Positions 1 through 9,684 of a DNA stretch of 13,091 nt are shown here, one piece after another. Each line of letters begins with the position of its first letter. Within the stretch, counting starts at the first letter, position 1. Position numbers and translations under genes: made by a program. The stretch is from Cytauxzoon felis (Eukaryota > Apicomplexa > Aconoidasida > Piroplasmida > Theileriidae). The DNA is taken from contig JAIQCW010000151.1 of NCBI GenBank assembly GCA_020283715.1, positions 1-13,091 on the forward strand, written 5' to 3'. The notes under the pieces are model-generated. The model worked only from the letters and a program-made list of their open reading frames with translations. It did not search any database and was not told the DNA's origin.

Positions 1-66
1 AAGCGGAGGGGGAAGTAAATAGAAGAGCTGACGGCAGGATGATGAATCTGATTGACCTCGGGTGGA
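1..66. repeat. Partial copy of the GC-rich repeat, cut by the window edge
   Basis: It starts inside the AAGCGGAGGGGGAAGTAAAT block, continues through AGAAGAGCTGACGGCAGGA and ends in GACCTCGGGTGGA, the usual right-hand terminus. It lies 3' of the proposed stop of the DNAJC11-like gene. Since every complete non-exonic copy in the window is intronic, it may sit in a further intron of that gene or of a neighbour outside the window. Confidence 0.75.
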
Positions 67-84
67 AAGACGTATATATATAAA

Positions 85-1417
85 TTATAGATTAATAGAT
101 GAGATTAGAGGTTGAGTATTTCTAGATTGGTGAGTGAGTATGGACCTTTGACATAGCCGCCGTAGATTAGATGTGATTTTTTTTGGTAATGATAATGGTT
201 TACTATCTGATACCGTAACTTCATGTACATTATTCTAATATATTTTTTTTAATTATAGAATGAATATTTAATAATTAATTGATTAGACATACCCTAAATA
301 TATATAAGACATATAATTGTGCTTCATTATCATCATTAATACCATTTTCCTATAAATTAATAAATGGGGGAAATTATCCACATACAAAATCTAATGGATT
401 ATAAAATCCAGGTAAATATGCAAATGATGTTATATTACCATAATTTAAATGTAATATACTATTCTGTACTAATATCTGTAATTGTAATGTTACATCAATA
501 TATGGACCCTTTATATGCTTCAAATCTATCGTAGTCAATGATGTTATACACTTAGGATCTATCAAACTCAAATCACCATATAATGCCCTCTTTATTATCA
601 AACCTATAAAACAATTAATATATACAACAAACATTAATACATATAAAGTTCAATGCAGTTGCTTATCAGTCCACCTGAGGTCGTCCTGCCGTCAGCTCTT
701 CTAATTACTTCCCCCTTCGCTTCCCTGAGATCAGCTTCGGGTTCCACTCGAGGTCTAGTACTATTATTCATTCCATCTTCGCCACGATCTCTGGGAGTGG
801 CTATACTCTTTAGAGATAGGTAATTAGAGAAGCTGACGGCAGGACCAAGAGAGTTGGATTGGACCTCAGGTGGAGGTGAGTGGAAGAAGAGTTGGATTGT
901 AATCGAGTACAGTAGTCATTAGATTCCAATGTTTATGTGTAGACATACCATTTTGTGTGTATTCGTGATTGATGGATTTATGGTATGTATCGGTTTTATC
1001 ATTGATAAATGTAAAGTATTTTTGTTTCATGATATCGGAGATGGTGATTAGTTTTTCATTAACGTCATTATTTTGATATATACCGTTTGAGATATCGTAT
1101 AGTATTCTTTGGTATTCATTTGATAGTACATCATATGCTAATTTAATTTCATTTAATAACCATGAGTAATTTGTATTACCAGTTCTATATATATTATTAA
1201 TAATATATTTAATTATAATATATACAAACTTATCTGGATGAAATATACGTGCGAAATGATAATATGATTTTCTAATATCGGCTATACTACAATGTGTATC
1301 TAATTCCAATATATTATAATGTGTTAATTTATTATTCATTAATAATTTATCACGTTTATTTAAATATATATTTATTGTACTAGATAAATTATTATCATCA
1401 ACTATACAATCAGACAT
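85..1417 (-). CDS. DNAJC11-like J-domain protein with C-terminal DUF3395 domain, spliced
   Basis: Five exons read right to left: 1417-1230, 1184-949, 603-386, 349-293 and 234-85. They join in phase to about 282 codons ending in TAA. The J domain is at about residues 33-95 with HPD at 60-62; removing the 45-base intron restores the normal HPDK-TGN spacing. The C-terminal half matches the DUF3395 region of DNAJC11, seen in GLIIKRALYGD, YIDVTLQLQILVQNS, LPGFYNP and LYVLYIFR. In animals DNAJC11 works with MICOS at mitochondrial cristae; the same role here is inference. The protein is about half the usual length (about 560 in animals): the J domain plus a short linker runs straight into DUF3395, so the central beta-barrel-like region is absent. 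The 604-948 intron carries a repeat element. The 3' end is the least certain part, because a last intron could run off the window. The start is the first ATG before the J domain. Confidence 0.85.
670..874 (-). mobile_element. Short-form intronic repeat element 1 (DNAJC11-like intron 604-948)
   Basis: The ends are TCCACCTGAGGTCG and GGACCTCAGGTGGA. The inner arms also pair: GTCCTGCCGTCAGCTCTTCT on the left against the complement of AGAGAAGCTGACGGCAGGAC on the right. The middle holds the conserved block GCCACGATCTCTGGGAGTGG with the ACTCTTTAGAGATAGG tail. GC content is far above the flanking sequence. Degenerate terminal-like sequence continues to about 898. Confidence 0.8.
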
Positions 1418-1531
1418 CTTGTTAATTAATAAATTATATTAAAATCATTTTTATATTATATAAAAAAAATTATTACTATTAAATACACTTTTCATTGCGA
1501 TTAAAATTTATTTTATACACAAATTAATTAT
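1418..1531. other. Intergenic spacer: 3' end of pyrophosphorylase gene, upstream of DNAJC11-like gene
   Basis: 114 bases of very AT-rich DNA. It must hold both the transcript end of one gene and the promoter of the next on the same strand. A run of A (about 1461-1468) is the only feature seen; no recognisable promoter motif. Confidence 0.6.
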
Positions 1532-3910
1532 TCATATTATTACATTCCCCTCTTCATATATACTCGATGATATACACTTGTGTGGTAATATTATACATCC
1601 ACGTATAAATAAACCATCCATCACGTCAACCGAATTACCAAATACACTCAAACCCTCTATTCTCACCTATAATTTACATATATACAATCCATCGAATATT
1701 ATCAACCACTCAAAGTTCAATCCTACTATCTCCAACTAGGCCTTCCACCTGAGGTCGTCTTGCAGACAGCTTCTCTATTTAGTTCCCCCTCCAGCTCCCA
1801 TAGATCGCTTCCAGGTTTCATTTGAGGTTATAAACCTTATTTCGCTGAGATAAGTCTTAAGTGATGGAATCCATGTTTGTTCGGATACCTCAATGAATAT
1901 AAATTGGAATGAAGTGAGGATGAGTAAACTCAATACAATCATCAAATTCCTTTTCAATGAGATATTGATATTAGAATTACATTCAATCGTCATTGAGTAA
2001 TCTTCATTAGTTTCCCCAGAAATTATGATTTTCCTTCAAATTTTCGAGGTAAAAATGAAGTAATGAAATTCGTGATTGGACCTCGAGTGGTACCCGTAGC
2101 TGATCTCAGGGAAGCGAAGGGTGAAGTAAGTATAGAGGCCACCACGGCGAGTGGAAAGGAGAGGTGGATAGGACCTCAGGTAGAGTGTTCATTGTGTTCG
2201 TGTAAACAAACCCATGATCCGATATGTGATTTCCATCCGATGATTGATCTATGTATATATGATCCATGATCTATTTTAGCGTCTATAAAATGAAATATTA
2301 TCGGGGATATGAATTACTTTTCATGATTGACGATCTTGTTATTCTTGAATAATTACCTACAACTACATTTTCTGATATTACTACATTTGGTCCAATTATT
2401 GATCCATTACCGATTTTAGCTGTCTTATGCTATAATAAATGGTGTTTTTTACCCCGACATTTATAGTGTTATAAAACATACAATTAAACATACACCTTTG
2501 AAATTAACCCCATTAAATATATTTGTATATGAGTTTTCATTTACATTTGATTTATCATTATTATCATTAGTATAATAAATCAATATACTATCATTATATA
2601 ATCTTAATATCCTATTACAACCATTCATATCATCAAAACCATCCATTGATCTCTTATAATATCTATAATCATCATTCAAATCACTAGTCAAATGCAAATA
2701 TTGCCCCTTTAAATATTCACTCGGTGTCCCAATATCAGACCTATAAATGTAGGGGTAAAAAACACTATAAAACCCCACAACATACCAATAACCAGTTAGA
2801 GGATGACAATATACATTACCCAATGAGACAAATTTAGGAAATATTTGACGTTCAATAGATGTATTTTCTAATGGTATGGAATCAATAACACTTTTATTCA
2901 ATATATAAACACCTAAAAATTATAAAAAAAATACGAGTAGATATACATACCAGCATTTATTAAATCCGATACAAATTCAGAAGGCTTCTCAATAAAACCC
3001 GTAATCCTATAATCCGTATCATGCAATACCACACCAAATGAACTAGGATTATCCACCTTTGTCACCTATATATTAAATTATAACGTAAAATTAGAATGTC
3101 CAATCTACTCCACCGAGGTTACATCCACTTGAGGTCCAATCCACGTCTGTTCCTCTTGCAGAGAGCTCTTCCAATTACTTCCCCTTCCAGCTCCCATAGA
3201 TCGCTTCCAGGTATTCCATTTCCACCTGATGTCCAATCACTACACTTCAGCCACGATCTCTGGGAGTGGCTTTACTCTTTAGAGATAGGTAATTGGAAGA
3301 GGCTCCACGCCGAGTGGAATTAGACGTGGATTGGACCTCGGGTGGAGTGTTATCGATGATCATAAGACGTACGAGTATAGTGATGGTTGCGTTTTTTTGT
3401 CTATGTGATTTGAGTAGTTCATTGAGTGGGTATTTGCAGATGACATCTGTGTTTAATACAAAGAATTCATTGGAGTCATCGTTTTCTTCGCATAATAAAT
3501 CTTTGGCTAATCTTATACAACCGGCTATTGACGAAGATTATAATTTCCAAAGAGTGACATACCAGTCCCTAAAGGTGATGATTCTATAGAATAGTCCATG
3601 CGTATATCATACTATAATAGGTAATTTTATAATTCATTTAACATCAACTAACTTTTAATTTCAATTCTTCTATTCTTTTTATAAGTTCAGGTTGAGATTC
3701 TGAGAAGGCGAGTATAATATGATCAACACCGGCCTAATTTATTAATAATAATATGAATTTCATAATCTTCAATAAATGTACCTTTTTAGCAGCGGAAATT
3801 TGATACTCTATAATAGGTGAATTACAAAATTCTACCAGAGCCTTAGGTACACTCAATGTCAATGGACGTAATCTGGTACCATGTCCACCAGATAATATTA
3901 AACACTTCAT
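1532..3910 (-). CDS. Mannose-1-phosphate guanylyltransferase (GDP-mannose pyrophosphorylase, GMPPB-like)
   Basis: The enzyme makes GDP-mannose from mannose-1-phosphate and GTP in the cytosol, feeding GPI-anchor and other mannosylation. Ten exons: 3910-3782, 3733-3653, 3611-3563, 3524-3373, 3065-2951, 2912-2786, 2740-2482, 2429-2318, 2282-2212 and 1666-1532. All join in phase to about 409 aa ending in TGA. The nucleotidyltransferase signature [19 protein letters not shown] is at residues 8-26. It is followed by [56 protein letters not shown] and [17 protein letters not shown] left-handed beta-helix tail follows ([29 protein letters not shown]) and ends in ILPHK, as in GMPPB. It is longer than human GMPPB (360 aa), mainly through an Asn/Asp/Tyr-rich insert of about 40 residues after the transferase domain. 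Nine introns; those at 3066-3372 and 1667-2211 hold repeat elements. The start lies directly before the conserved N-terminus. Confidence 0.93.
1744..2184 (-). mobile_element. Long-form intronic repeat element 2 (GDP-mannose pyrophosphorylase intron 1667-2211)
   Basis: The ends are TCCACCTGAGGTCG and GGACCTCAGGTAGA. Blocks related to GAGCTGGAGGGGGAACTAAA and GAAGCGAAGGGTGAAGTAAG face each other in opposite orientation near the two ends. Between them is the long-form module (1826-2075). The intron splices the beta-helix exon to the C-terminal ILPHK exon, so its limits are well fixed by homology. Confidence 0.8.
1826..2075 (-). repeat. Long-form module, copy A, with a short hydrophobic reading frame
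   Basis: An AT-rich module shared with 5226-5489 and 10688-10945, recognisable by TCAATGAATATAAATTGGAAT and TTTCCCCAGAAATT. This copy is inverted relative to the other two. On the minus strand a frame from ATG 1993 codes a basic start then a hydrophobic segment ([19 protein letters not shown]), like a signal peptide or anchor. It runs into the repeat blocks and stops at 1775. No family was recognised. Confidence 0.7.
2430..2481 (-). other. Microintron with internal GGGG/CCCC unit, orientation 1
   Basis: A 52-base intron from GTATGTTTTATAACAC to TTTATTATAG. It contains CTATAAATGTCGGGGTAAAA followed by AACACC in host sense. The same unit occurs reversed in the intron at 2741-2785. Splicing joins GVCLI to HKTAKIG in the beta-helix, consistent with homologues. 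Confidence 0.8.
2741..2785 (-). other. Microintron with internal GGGG/CCCC unit, orientation 2, stop-free
   Basis: A 45-base intron, GTATGTTGTGGGG to CTACATTTATAG, in which GGGGTTTTATAGTG and TTTTTTACCCC can pair weakly. Its length is a multiple of three and it has no stop, so a retained form would add 15 residues inside the GYW-SDIG motif. Confidence 0.8.
3109..3344 (-). mobile_element. Short-form intronic repeat element 3 (GDP-mannose pyrophosphorylase intron 3066-3372)
   Basis: The ends are CTCCACCGAGGTT and GGACCTCGGGTGGA. The copy-specific stretch CCAATCCACGTCT in the left arm has its exact complement AGACGTGGATTGG in the right arm. The central block GCCACGATCTCTGGGAGTGG is at about 3250. 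Splicing joins ATITIL to [11 protein letters not shown], a conserved part of the enzyme, so the element is clearly intronic. Confidence 0.82.
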
Positions 3911-4094
3911 TATTTATCATGAATATATATCTATTATATTAATTTTAATTTTAAAAATTTTATTTTATTGTCAATACTTCAACCACATATCACCTTTAGA
4001 TTCCTATAGTACACTTCCCCCTTGTACTTTTTAACTCTATTCAAATTCATTAAAATAAGCTCTTCTAACAGATGTTTTCATCACTAATTTCATC
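3911..4094. other. Intergenic spacer between CLEC16A stop and pyrophosphorylase start
   Basis: 184 bases, AT-rich, with no repeat element. It holds the 3' end of the upstream gene and the likely promoter of the downstream one. No motif recognised. Confidence 0.6.
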
Positions 4095-7000
4095 TCATTT
4101 ATCATAAAAATATTGTTTCAATGATGTTATACAAGACTCCTCTAATGAATTCTTCATCTCCATATGACTCGACATAACACACATCATATCATCATTATTT
4201 TCAAATATCAACTCGAAATCCGTCACAGCCGGTACCAATAATGTATCACTATATGAAATTATATATAATATATAATAATCAGCTCCACCTGAGGTCCAAT
4301 CACTAACTTCCACTCGACGTTCCACCTGAGGTCGTCTTGCAGACAGCTCTTCTAATTACTTCCCCCTCCGCTTCCCTGAGATCAGCTACGGGTTCTCCAC
4401 TTGAGGTTACATCCAAAGCTCTACTTTTGCCACGATCTCTGGGAGTGGCTATACTCTTTAGAGATAGGTAATTAAAAGAGCTGACGGCAGGACGAAAAGA
4501 TGTGGATTGGACTTCAGGTGGAGGGTTGAGATGGTGTTAGTGTTGTATAAGACTAACGTAAATTTTTGGTGTTTATTGATATTTTTCCATTCATTATGCC
4601 AGATTATTGAGACGGTGATTGTATATGTTTTAGGGTTATTATTTTTCATGGTGGTGTTCCAGAGTGGATGTATACATCTATGATTATATATATTAATGAA
4701 TGAGTAATATTAAAACATACGTAATTTCCCCACATTTAGGTGGTATATTCTGTTCATTATATTTTAATAATATAAAAAATATATCATGTGTTATATATAT
4801 TCTCTTCTTCTATAAAAAAGGGGGTTTTTTATCCCGATTTTTTTTTCAATATATATTCAACTTACTTTATCACCATTATTATTCATTATACAATAATATG
4901 ATTTGAAATTATCTAAATTTAATTCTATACCCAAATTCAATGGTTTACCATCAATAGTACGTAATGATAATGTATTATTATATAATAATGGACAATAATC
5001 ATATATATAATCACTATTCATAACTAATTCCTTCTCATCCATACTATTATACAAATCCCTTATCAATAATAACACCTATATATTATATTATAAATACATA
5101 ATGAAACTCCACTTGAGGTCCAATCCACCATCATCTACTCCACCTTGTTTTCCCACTCGCCGTGGTGGCTTCTCTATTTACCTATCCCTTCGCTTCACTG
5201 AGATCAGCTGCGGGTTCCACTTGAGGTCATATTCACTAATTTCACTAGTGCATTTTTATGTCTAAAATTTGAAGGAATTCTTGAATTTCTGGGGAAACTA
5301 CTGAAGATTACTCAATAACTATTGGATGAATTTCTGATGTTAATACTTCGTTCAAGAGGAATTTGTTGATTCTATTTGATTTACTCATCCTCATTTCATT
5401 CCAATTAATATTCATTGAGATATCCGAACAAACATAGATTTCATCAATTTAGACTTATCTCGGCGAGATTAGGTTTATAACCTCAAATGGAACCTGTAAG
5501 CGATCTACGGGAGCTGGAAGGGGAAATAAATAGAGGAGCTGTCTGCAAGACGAAAGAAAGGTGTATTGGAGATCAGGTATATATTAATATATGGATTGTA
5601 TATAGAAACGTACTTGTGTATATCTTCTGAATGTATCATTATTATTTTTGGGTAGTAGCCATGTATAGTTATTGATTTGTGTATCGATTTTTTTATGTTT
5701 ATCTTTATTAAAGAGCCAATTGGAGAAGAGATTTGAATTATTATTATCGATATTATTTTGATCATATATATAATTATATAATGATTGTATATAATTAAGA
5801 TAATAATTATTATTAATAAAACGTTTAAATTTAATCCATTCATCAAAAAATATAGTAAAATATGTATTATTATTATTAATAATAATATTTAATATATAAT
5901 TTCTTAATAATTCTAATGATGTATCAATATGAAACATTAATTCATCTATAAATGTATATAATAATGTATTATTATTATATCTTAAATAATTTATATATTT
6001 TATAGTATTATATACAGCTAATCTTATTAATGGTACTCTTAAATTTATTAACATTATATTACGTGATATTATATTCCATATCTGTAAATATAATTGTAAT
6101 CCTATATCACAACATGGCATTAATATAAATTTCATCAATTCCATTGATAATATATATTCATCATCTACATCATCACCTATATCATTACATTCATATAATA
6201 TATAATCATCCTGTAATTTATATAATAACAACAATAACATCATTAAACCATTATCATTACTAGGTAATGATAATAAACCATACTTTATAAATTCACCCAT
6301 CATTATATTACATACATAATCACCCCTATTCAACTCTTCCAATATATCATCTTCCACTTCACCTGAGGTCGTCCTGCCGTCAGCTTCTCTATTTAGTTTT
6401 CCCTCCGCTTCCCGTAGATCAGCTCCGGGTTCCACTTGAGGTCCATTAACAAGACTTCGTTCTTCCGGGTTACTCTCTGTTCTTCCGGGTTGAATATTTA
6501 CGTTCTTAGGGGTTGAGATTCTTTGTTCCTCCGGGTAGAATTCCTGTTCTTCCGGGTTGACATCGCCACGATCTCCGGGAGTGGCTTTACTCTTTAGAGA
6601 TAGGTAATTAGAAGAGCCGTCTGCAAGACAAGTAGAGTTGGATTGGACCTCAGGTGGAGAGCTGTCTGCAAGACCAACGGTGGAGGCGAGTGGAACAGTG
6701 GTTGTAACATTGTGTATATTATTGATGGTGATATCATATGGTAAATTTGTATTGTAGGTTGGAGTTGTGCTAGATACAGTATATATTTCTACAGTTGATT
6801 TATCAGCTGTTTCTAAACCTGAGGTTATATCATTACTATAAGTCATATCAATATTTTTTACACTTCCAGTCAAAGTCATATCCATCTCGTCTTCCATTGC
6901 CGTAGAGCCCTCACCACTCGAGGTCCAATGCCCTTCCTTCGTCTTGAAGACAGCTTCTTTATTTAGTTGTCCCTCCGCTTCCTTGAAATCAGCTCCGGGT

Positions 7001-9684
7001 TCCACTTTAGGTCCAGTACTAACTCCACTTTCCATTCCACTAGGCGTGGTGCCTTCTCTATTTACCTCACCTCGACTCCCATAGATCGTCTCGGATACTC
7101 CACTTGAGGTTACATCCTCACTACCTTCGCCACGATCTCCGGGAGTGGCATCACCGTCTACGGGGAGTGAGTTGGAAGAGCTGACGGCAGGATATACCTC
7201 AGGTGGAGAGCTCTCTGCAGGAGAACGCGAGGTTGTAACCTCAGGTGGAGAGCTTACTGCAGGACTGACCTCAAGTTTAGGACTTTCATTTGTGTTATCA
7301 TTATATGATGTATAATTATTGATGATTCCATTAGAGAAGATATATTTTGACCAGATATTGAGTTTATTGTAGAGTAGATCATCATCATATCTGGAGAGTT
7401 TATTATTAATGATGTTATTAGCTCTTGGTGAATTTGGTATAGATATGCTATCATTATTTTGTATAACTTCAAGTATATTTCTTGGTATTATGGGGCATAA
7501 TAATAATAATAATAATAAATTTTTTATATCATTACGTTTACATGACTATAATAATTATAAATGGGGTTTTTTAACAAAAAATTATAACATACCATTATTG
7601 ATATTATAATTATAAAATATGATACATTAGGTAAAAATGTACTTGAATATATTACTAAACTATCATCACTTCTTGGTGTTAAATTTTGTACCCCACTATC
7701 CCCATTATCACTGACCCCATTTTTTACAACAATATCATTGAATTGATGGAATTTCCCATCAATATATATTTTTTCTTTATTAATAATCATTAATTCATTA
7801 GAGAATAATTCACTTTTATTATTGGCATATTTATCAACTAATCCTAATTCTCTACATAGCCTTTGATATACATTACGATAATAATTAGCGTTTAAATTGT
7901 TGGGTAAATTAATATTATCCAATATTGTTATATCAATATTAGTCTTTAATACATGTTTTAATAATGGTATAAAGCATATATTAAATAATCGTACCAATAA
8001 ATGCTATAATATATTATATATCTAAATTATAATCTAATTACCCTATTTATATCCTCAATCTCTAAATCCATCAATTCTTGTATAAAACATAATACATCAT
8101 CACATTCAACTGTTAATAATGGGGTTAAAAAACACTATAACCCAACATACCAATTAAATTTTCCTCGTTTTTACCAATTGTTAATAAACTACCATTCTTA
8201 ATACAATTATTCAATCTACACCAACATTGCCTCAAAAATAAAGGCTAAATTATAATATAATAAAACTATATAATACTCACCAATTGTATCAAAACCCTAG
8301 AACGATTTATAACGTAACGTGTAACAGATGGATCATTCACTGAAATATTATATAATGAATATATTCACACGAGGTCCAATCCACCTGAGGTTACAACCAC
8401 CGTTCCACTCGCCGTGGAGGCTCCTCTATTTACCTATCCCTAAAGGGTAATGCCACTCCCGGAGATCGCGGCGATGAGAAGTTAGTTATTGGACCTCAAG
8501 TGGAAGTGGAATACCTGGAAGCGATCTATGGGAGCTGGAAGGGGAAGTAAATGGAGAAGCTGACGGCAGGACTGACCTCAGGTGGAAAGGCAAGATAATG
8601 GATGGATGAATGATGCAGATATTGGACTCGATATATTCGTTAGTGTTACATACCTCTGAGTATATTTAGGAGTATGGTCATGACATGTGTTCTTTTCATG
8701 CTATCACCACTTGTTAGGAATTTAGCTGATTGATCTAATAATGGAAACTTTTCATTTTTCTAATAATGGGGTTAATTATTTATAATATATTAAATTACCT
8801 CTTGAAAAAAGAATTTAATTGTAATGGGGTTTAATAACCCGCTTAATGTTTTTAATAATGATACAGTCCAACTACTAACATCACCACCACCATACATATC
8901 AGGTATAGATATTAATGTATTGATATAATTATTCGATAATATATAATCTATAATTATTAATATCTAAATTATAATAAAACTTACATAATGTACGCTCATT
9001 CTGAACATTATGTATCAACATTGATATCGTCTGAACCAATTGTATACGTACAGCCCTAGATGTCGATCTACTCAATACACTCGTCATATAATCCAACATA
9101 TTCTCCTCACAAAAATACCTATAACATTATATAAACCATCAAACAACTCATCTTCCACCTGAGGTCCAATCCAACTCTTCTTCCACTTGCCGTGGTGGCC
9201 TCTTCTATTTACCTCCCCCTCAAGCTCCCGTAGATCGCTCTCGGGCTTAAGGCCACGATCTCCGGGAGTGGCTCTACTTTTTAGAGATAGGTAAATAGAG
9301 AAGGCCTCCACGGCGAGTGGAAGGAGAGTTGGAATAGAGATGATATTGATTGTAACCTAGGGTGGATTACCCATTATTGGACAAAGCTAAAATGTTCTTG
9401 GAGATTGACTAACTCGAAGATGCTTTCTTTATCGTTGGCATCGCTCCAGATGATGAGTTCAGCGATTTGTCTGAGTGCATCGACGATATCATTAGCTGAG
9501 ACGAGGTTAATGACATCATTATTTAACACATTGCGATGTAATGTTCTGAAATGAGGAAATGATTATAAATTTATTAGAATTTCTACCTGAATGTTTCGAA
9601 ATTCAGACCATCTTGTAGTGAGTTTGATTTGCGATTAGTATCAGATAGATTTTCATTTAACTTTAAATCATCTGATTCTACCAT
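4095..9684 (-). CDS. CLEC16A/Ema homologue with FPL domain, 14 exons, with exonised repeat insertion
   Basis: Exons: 9684-9587, 9545-9414, 9118-8985, 8947-8799, 8759-8654, 8339-8281, 8244-8151, 8109-8042, 8003-7593, 7545-5614, 5075-4866, 4809-4721, 4677-4558 and 4248-4095. They sum to 1252 codons including TGA. The N-terminal FPL region aligns closely with animal CLEC16A: LRQIAELIIWSDANDKESIF, YILSNNYINTLI, LKTLSGLLNPITIKFFFQE, HLLVRLFNICFIPLL. Later exons keep FFDEWIKFKRF, RRYTQVLLLIRDLYNSM and FELIFENNDDMMCVMSS in the same order. Animal members act at endosomes/lysosomes in mitophagy control; the role here is inferred. About 310 residues (roughly 503-815) in a region that is poorly conserved in animals are encoded by GC-rich repeat blocks that stay open in frame. 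An eight-leucine run comes from TTA repeats near 7500-7525. Four introns carry repeat elements: 9119-9413, 8340-8653, 5076-5613 and 4249-4557. Confidence 0.88.
4284..4522 (-). mobile_element. Short-form intronic repeat element 4 (CLEC16A last intron 4249-4557)
   Basis: The ends are TCCACCTGAGGTCC and GGACTTCAGGTGGA, with the central block GCCACGATCTCTGGGAGTGG at about 4429. The left arm has the CTTGCAGACAGCTCTTCT cassette while the right arm has the GAGCTGACGGCAGGACG cassette, so this copy looks like a mosaic. A second TCCACCTGAGGTCG lies inside the left arm at about 4320. Confidence 0.8.
5108..5580 (-). mobile_element. Long-form intronic repeat element 5 (CLEC16A intron 5076-5613)
   Basis: The left end is TCCACTTGAGGTCCAATCC; the right end is degenerate (GGAGATCAGGTATA). 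Inverted copies of the GAAGCGAAGG / GAGCTGGAAGGGG block flank the long-form module (5226-5489). Splicing across it joins RRYTQ to VLLLIRDLYN, matching animal CLEC16A without a gap. The module is inverted relative to the one in element 2. Confidence 0.8.
5226..5489 (+). repeat. Long-form module, copy B
   Basis: It matches copy A in reverse orientation across its length (GAATTTCTGGGGAAACT, CATTCCAATTAATATTCATTGAGATATCC). The hydrophobic frame of copy A is broken here by stops and frame changes, so this copy is not coding. Confidence 0.7.
6353..7280 (-). repeat. Exonised, composite repeat array inside the largest CLEC16A exon
   Basis: The same blocks seen in the introns occur here in multiple copies: the GCCACGATCTCCGGGAGTGG block at about 6565 and 7128, DLREAEG-type blocks at about 6400 and 6975, and CTGACGGCAGGA and CTCTCTGCAGGA cassettes. 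The host frame stays open throughout on the minus strand, giving for example PKVEPGADFKEAEG and NGPQVEPGADLREAEG. A non-repeat stretch of about 200 bases (6690-6900) interrupts it. Animal CLEC16A has a poorly conserved, probably disordered segment here, so the insertion may be tolerated. No good splice pair removing it was seen, but alternative splicing cannot be excluded. Confidence 0.75.
6458..6560 (-). repeat. Degenerate tandem minisatellite coding PEEQ/PEER motifs
   Basis: Four clear copies and one decayed copy of a unit like TTCTTCCGGGTTGA lie at about 6460, 6479, 6502 (decayed), 6523 and 6545. Read in the CLEC16A frame they give NPEEQ, YPEEQ and NPEER. The unit is not found in the intronic elements, so it is specific to the exonised copy. 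Confidence 0.75.
8110..8150 (-). other. Microintron closely resembling 2741-2785 in an unrelated gene
   Basis: A 41-base CLEC16A intron, GTATGTTGGGTTATAGTGTT then TTTTAACCCCATTATTAACAG. The first 28 or so bases are almost the same as the GDP-mannose pyrophosphorylase intron at 2741-2785, apart from a small deletion. Confidence 0.8.
8364..8586 (+). mobile_element. Short-form intronic repeat element 6, antisense to host (CLEC16A intron 8340-8653)
   Basis: It starts at TTCACACGAGGTCC, with a standard TCCACCTGAGGTT 20 bases inside, and ends in GACCTCAGGTGGA. The central block reads GCCACTCCCGGAGATCGCGG on the plus strand, opposite to most copies, so the element is inverted relative to its host gene. 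Splicing joins the FPL-domain exon ending LLNILR to VNDPSVTRYV. Confidence 0.78.
9154..9366 (-). mobile_element. Short-form intronic repeat element 7 (CLEC16A intron 9119-9413)
   Basis: The ends are TCCACCTGAGGTCCAATCC and AACCTAGGGTGGA. The arms pair through TTCCACTTGCCGTGGTGGCC against GGCCTCCACGGCGAGTGGAA and CCAACTCTTC against GGAGAGTTGG. The central block is at about 9252. Splicing joins ESIFE to YFCEENM, which aligns without a gap to animal CLEC16A. Confidence 0.82.

Noticed and set aside
2063..2269. Plus-strand 68-codon frame with a VADLREAEGE-type sequence
   Set aside because: It is the right arm of element 2 running into the antisense of a conserved exon; intronic on the real gene strand.
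3096..3589. Plus-strand open frames over the repeat and adjoining sequence
   Set aside because: They cover element 3 and the antisense of a conserved pyrophosphorylase exon; no family signal on the plus strand.
5505..5846. Ile-rich 113-codon minus-strand frame
   Set aside because: Out of frame with the conserved CLEC16A exon that covers most of it; an AT-rich shadow.
8820..8850. GGGGTTTAATAACCCG as another small-intron unit
   Set aside because: It lies within a conserved CLEC16A exon coding SGLLNPITIKFF, with no need for splicing.
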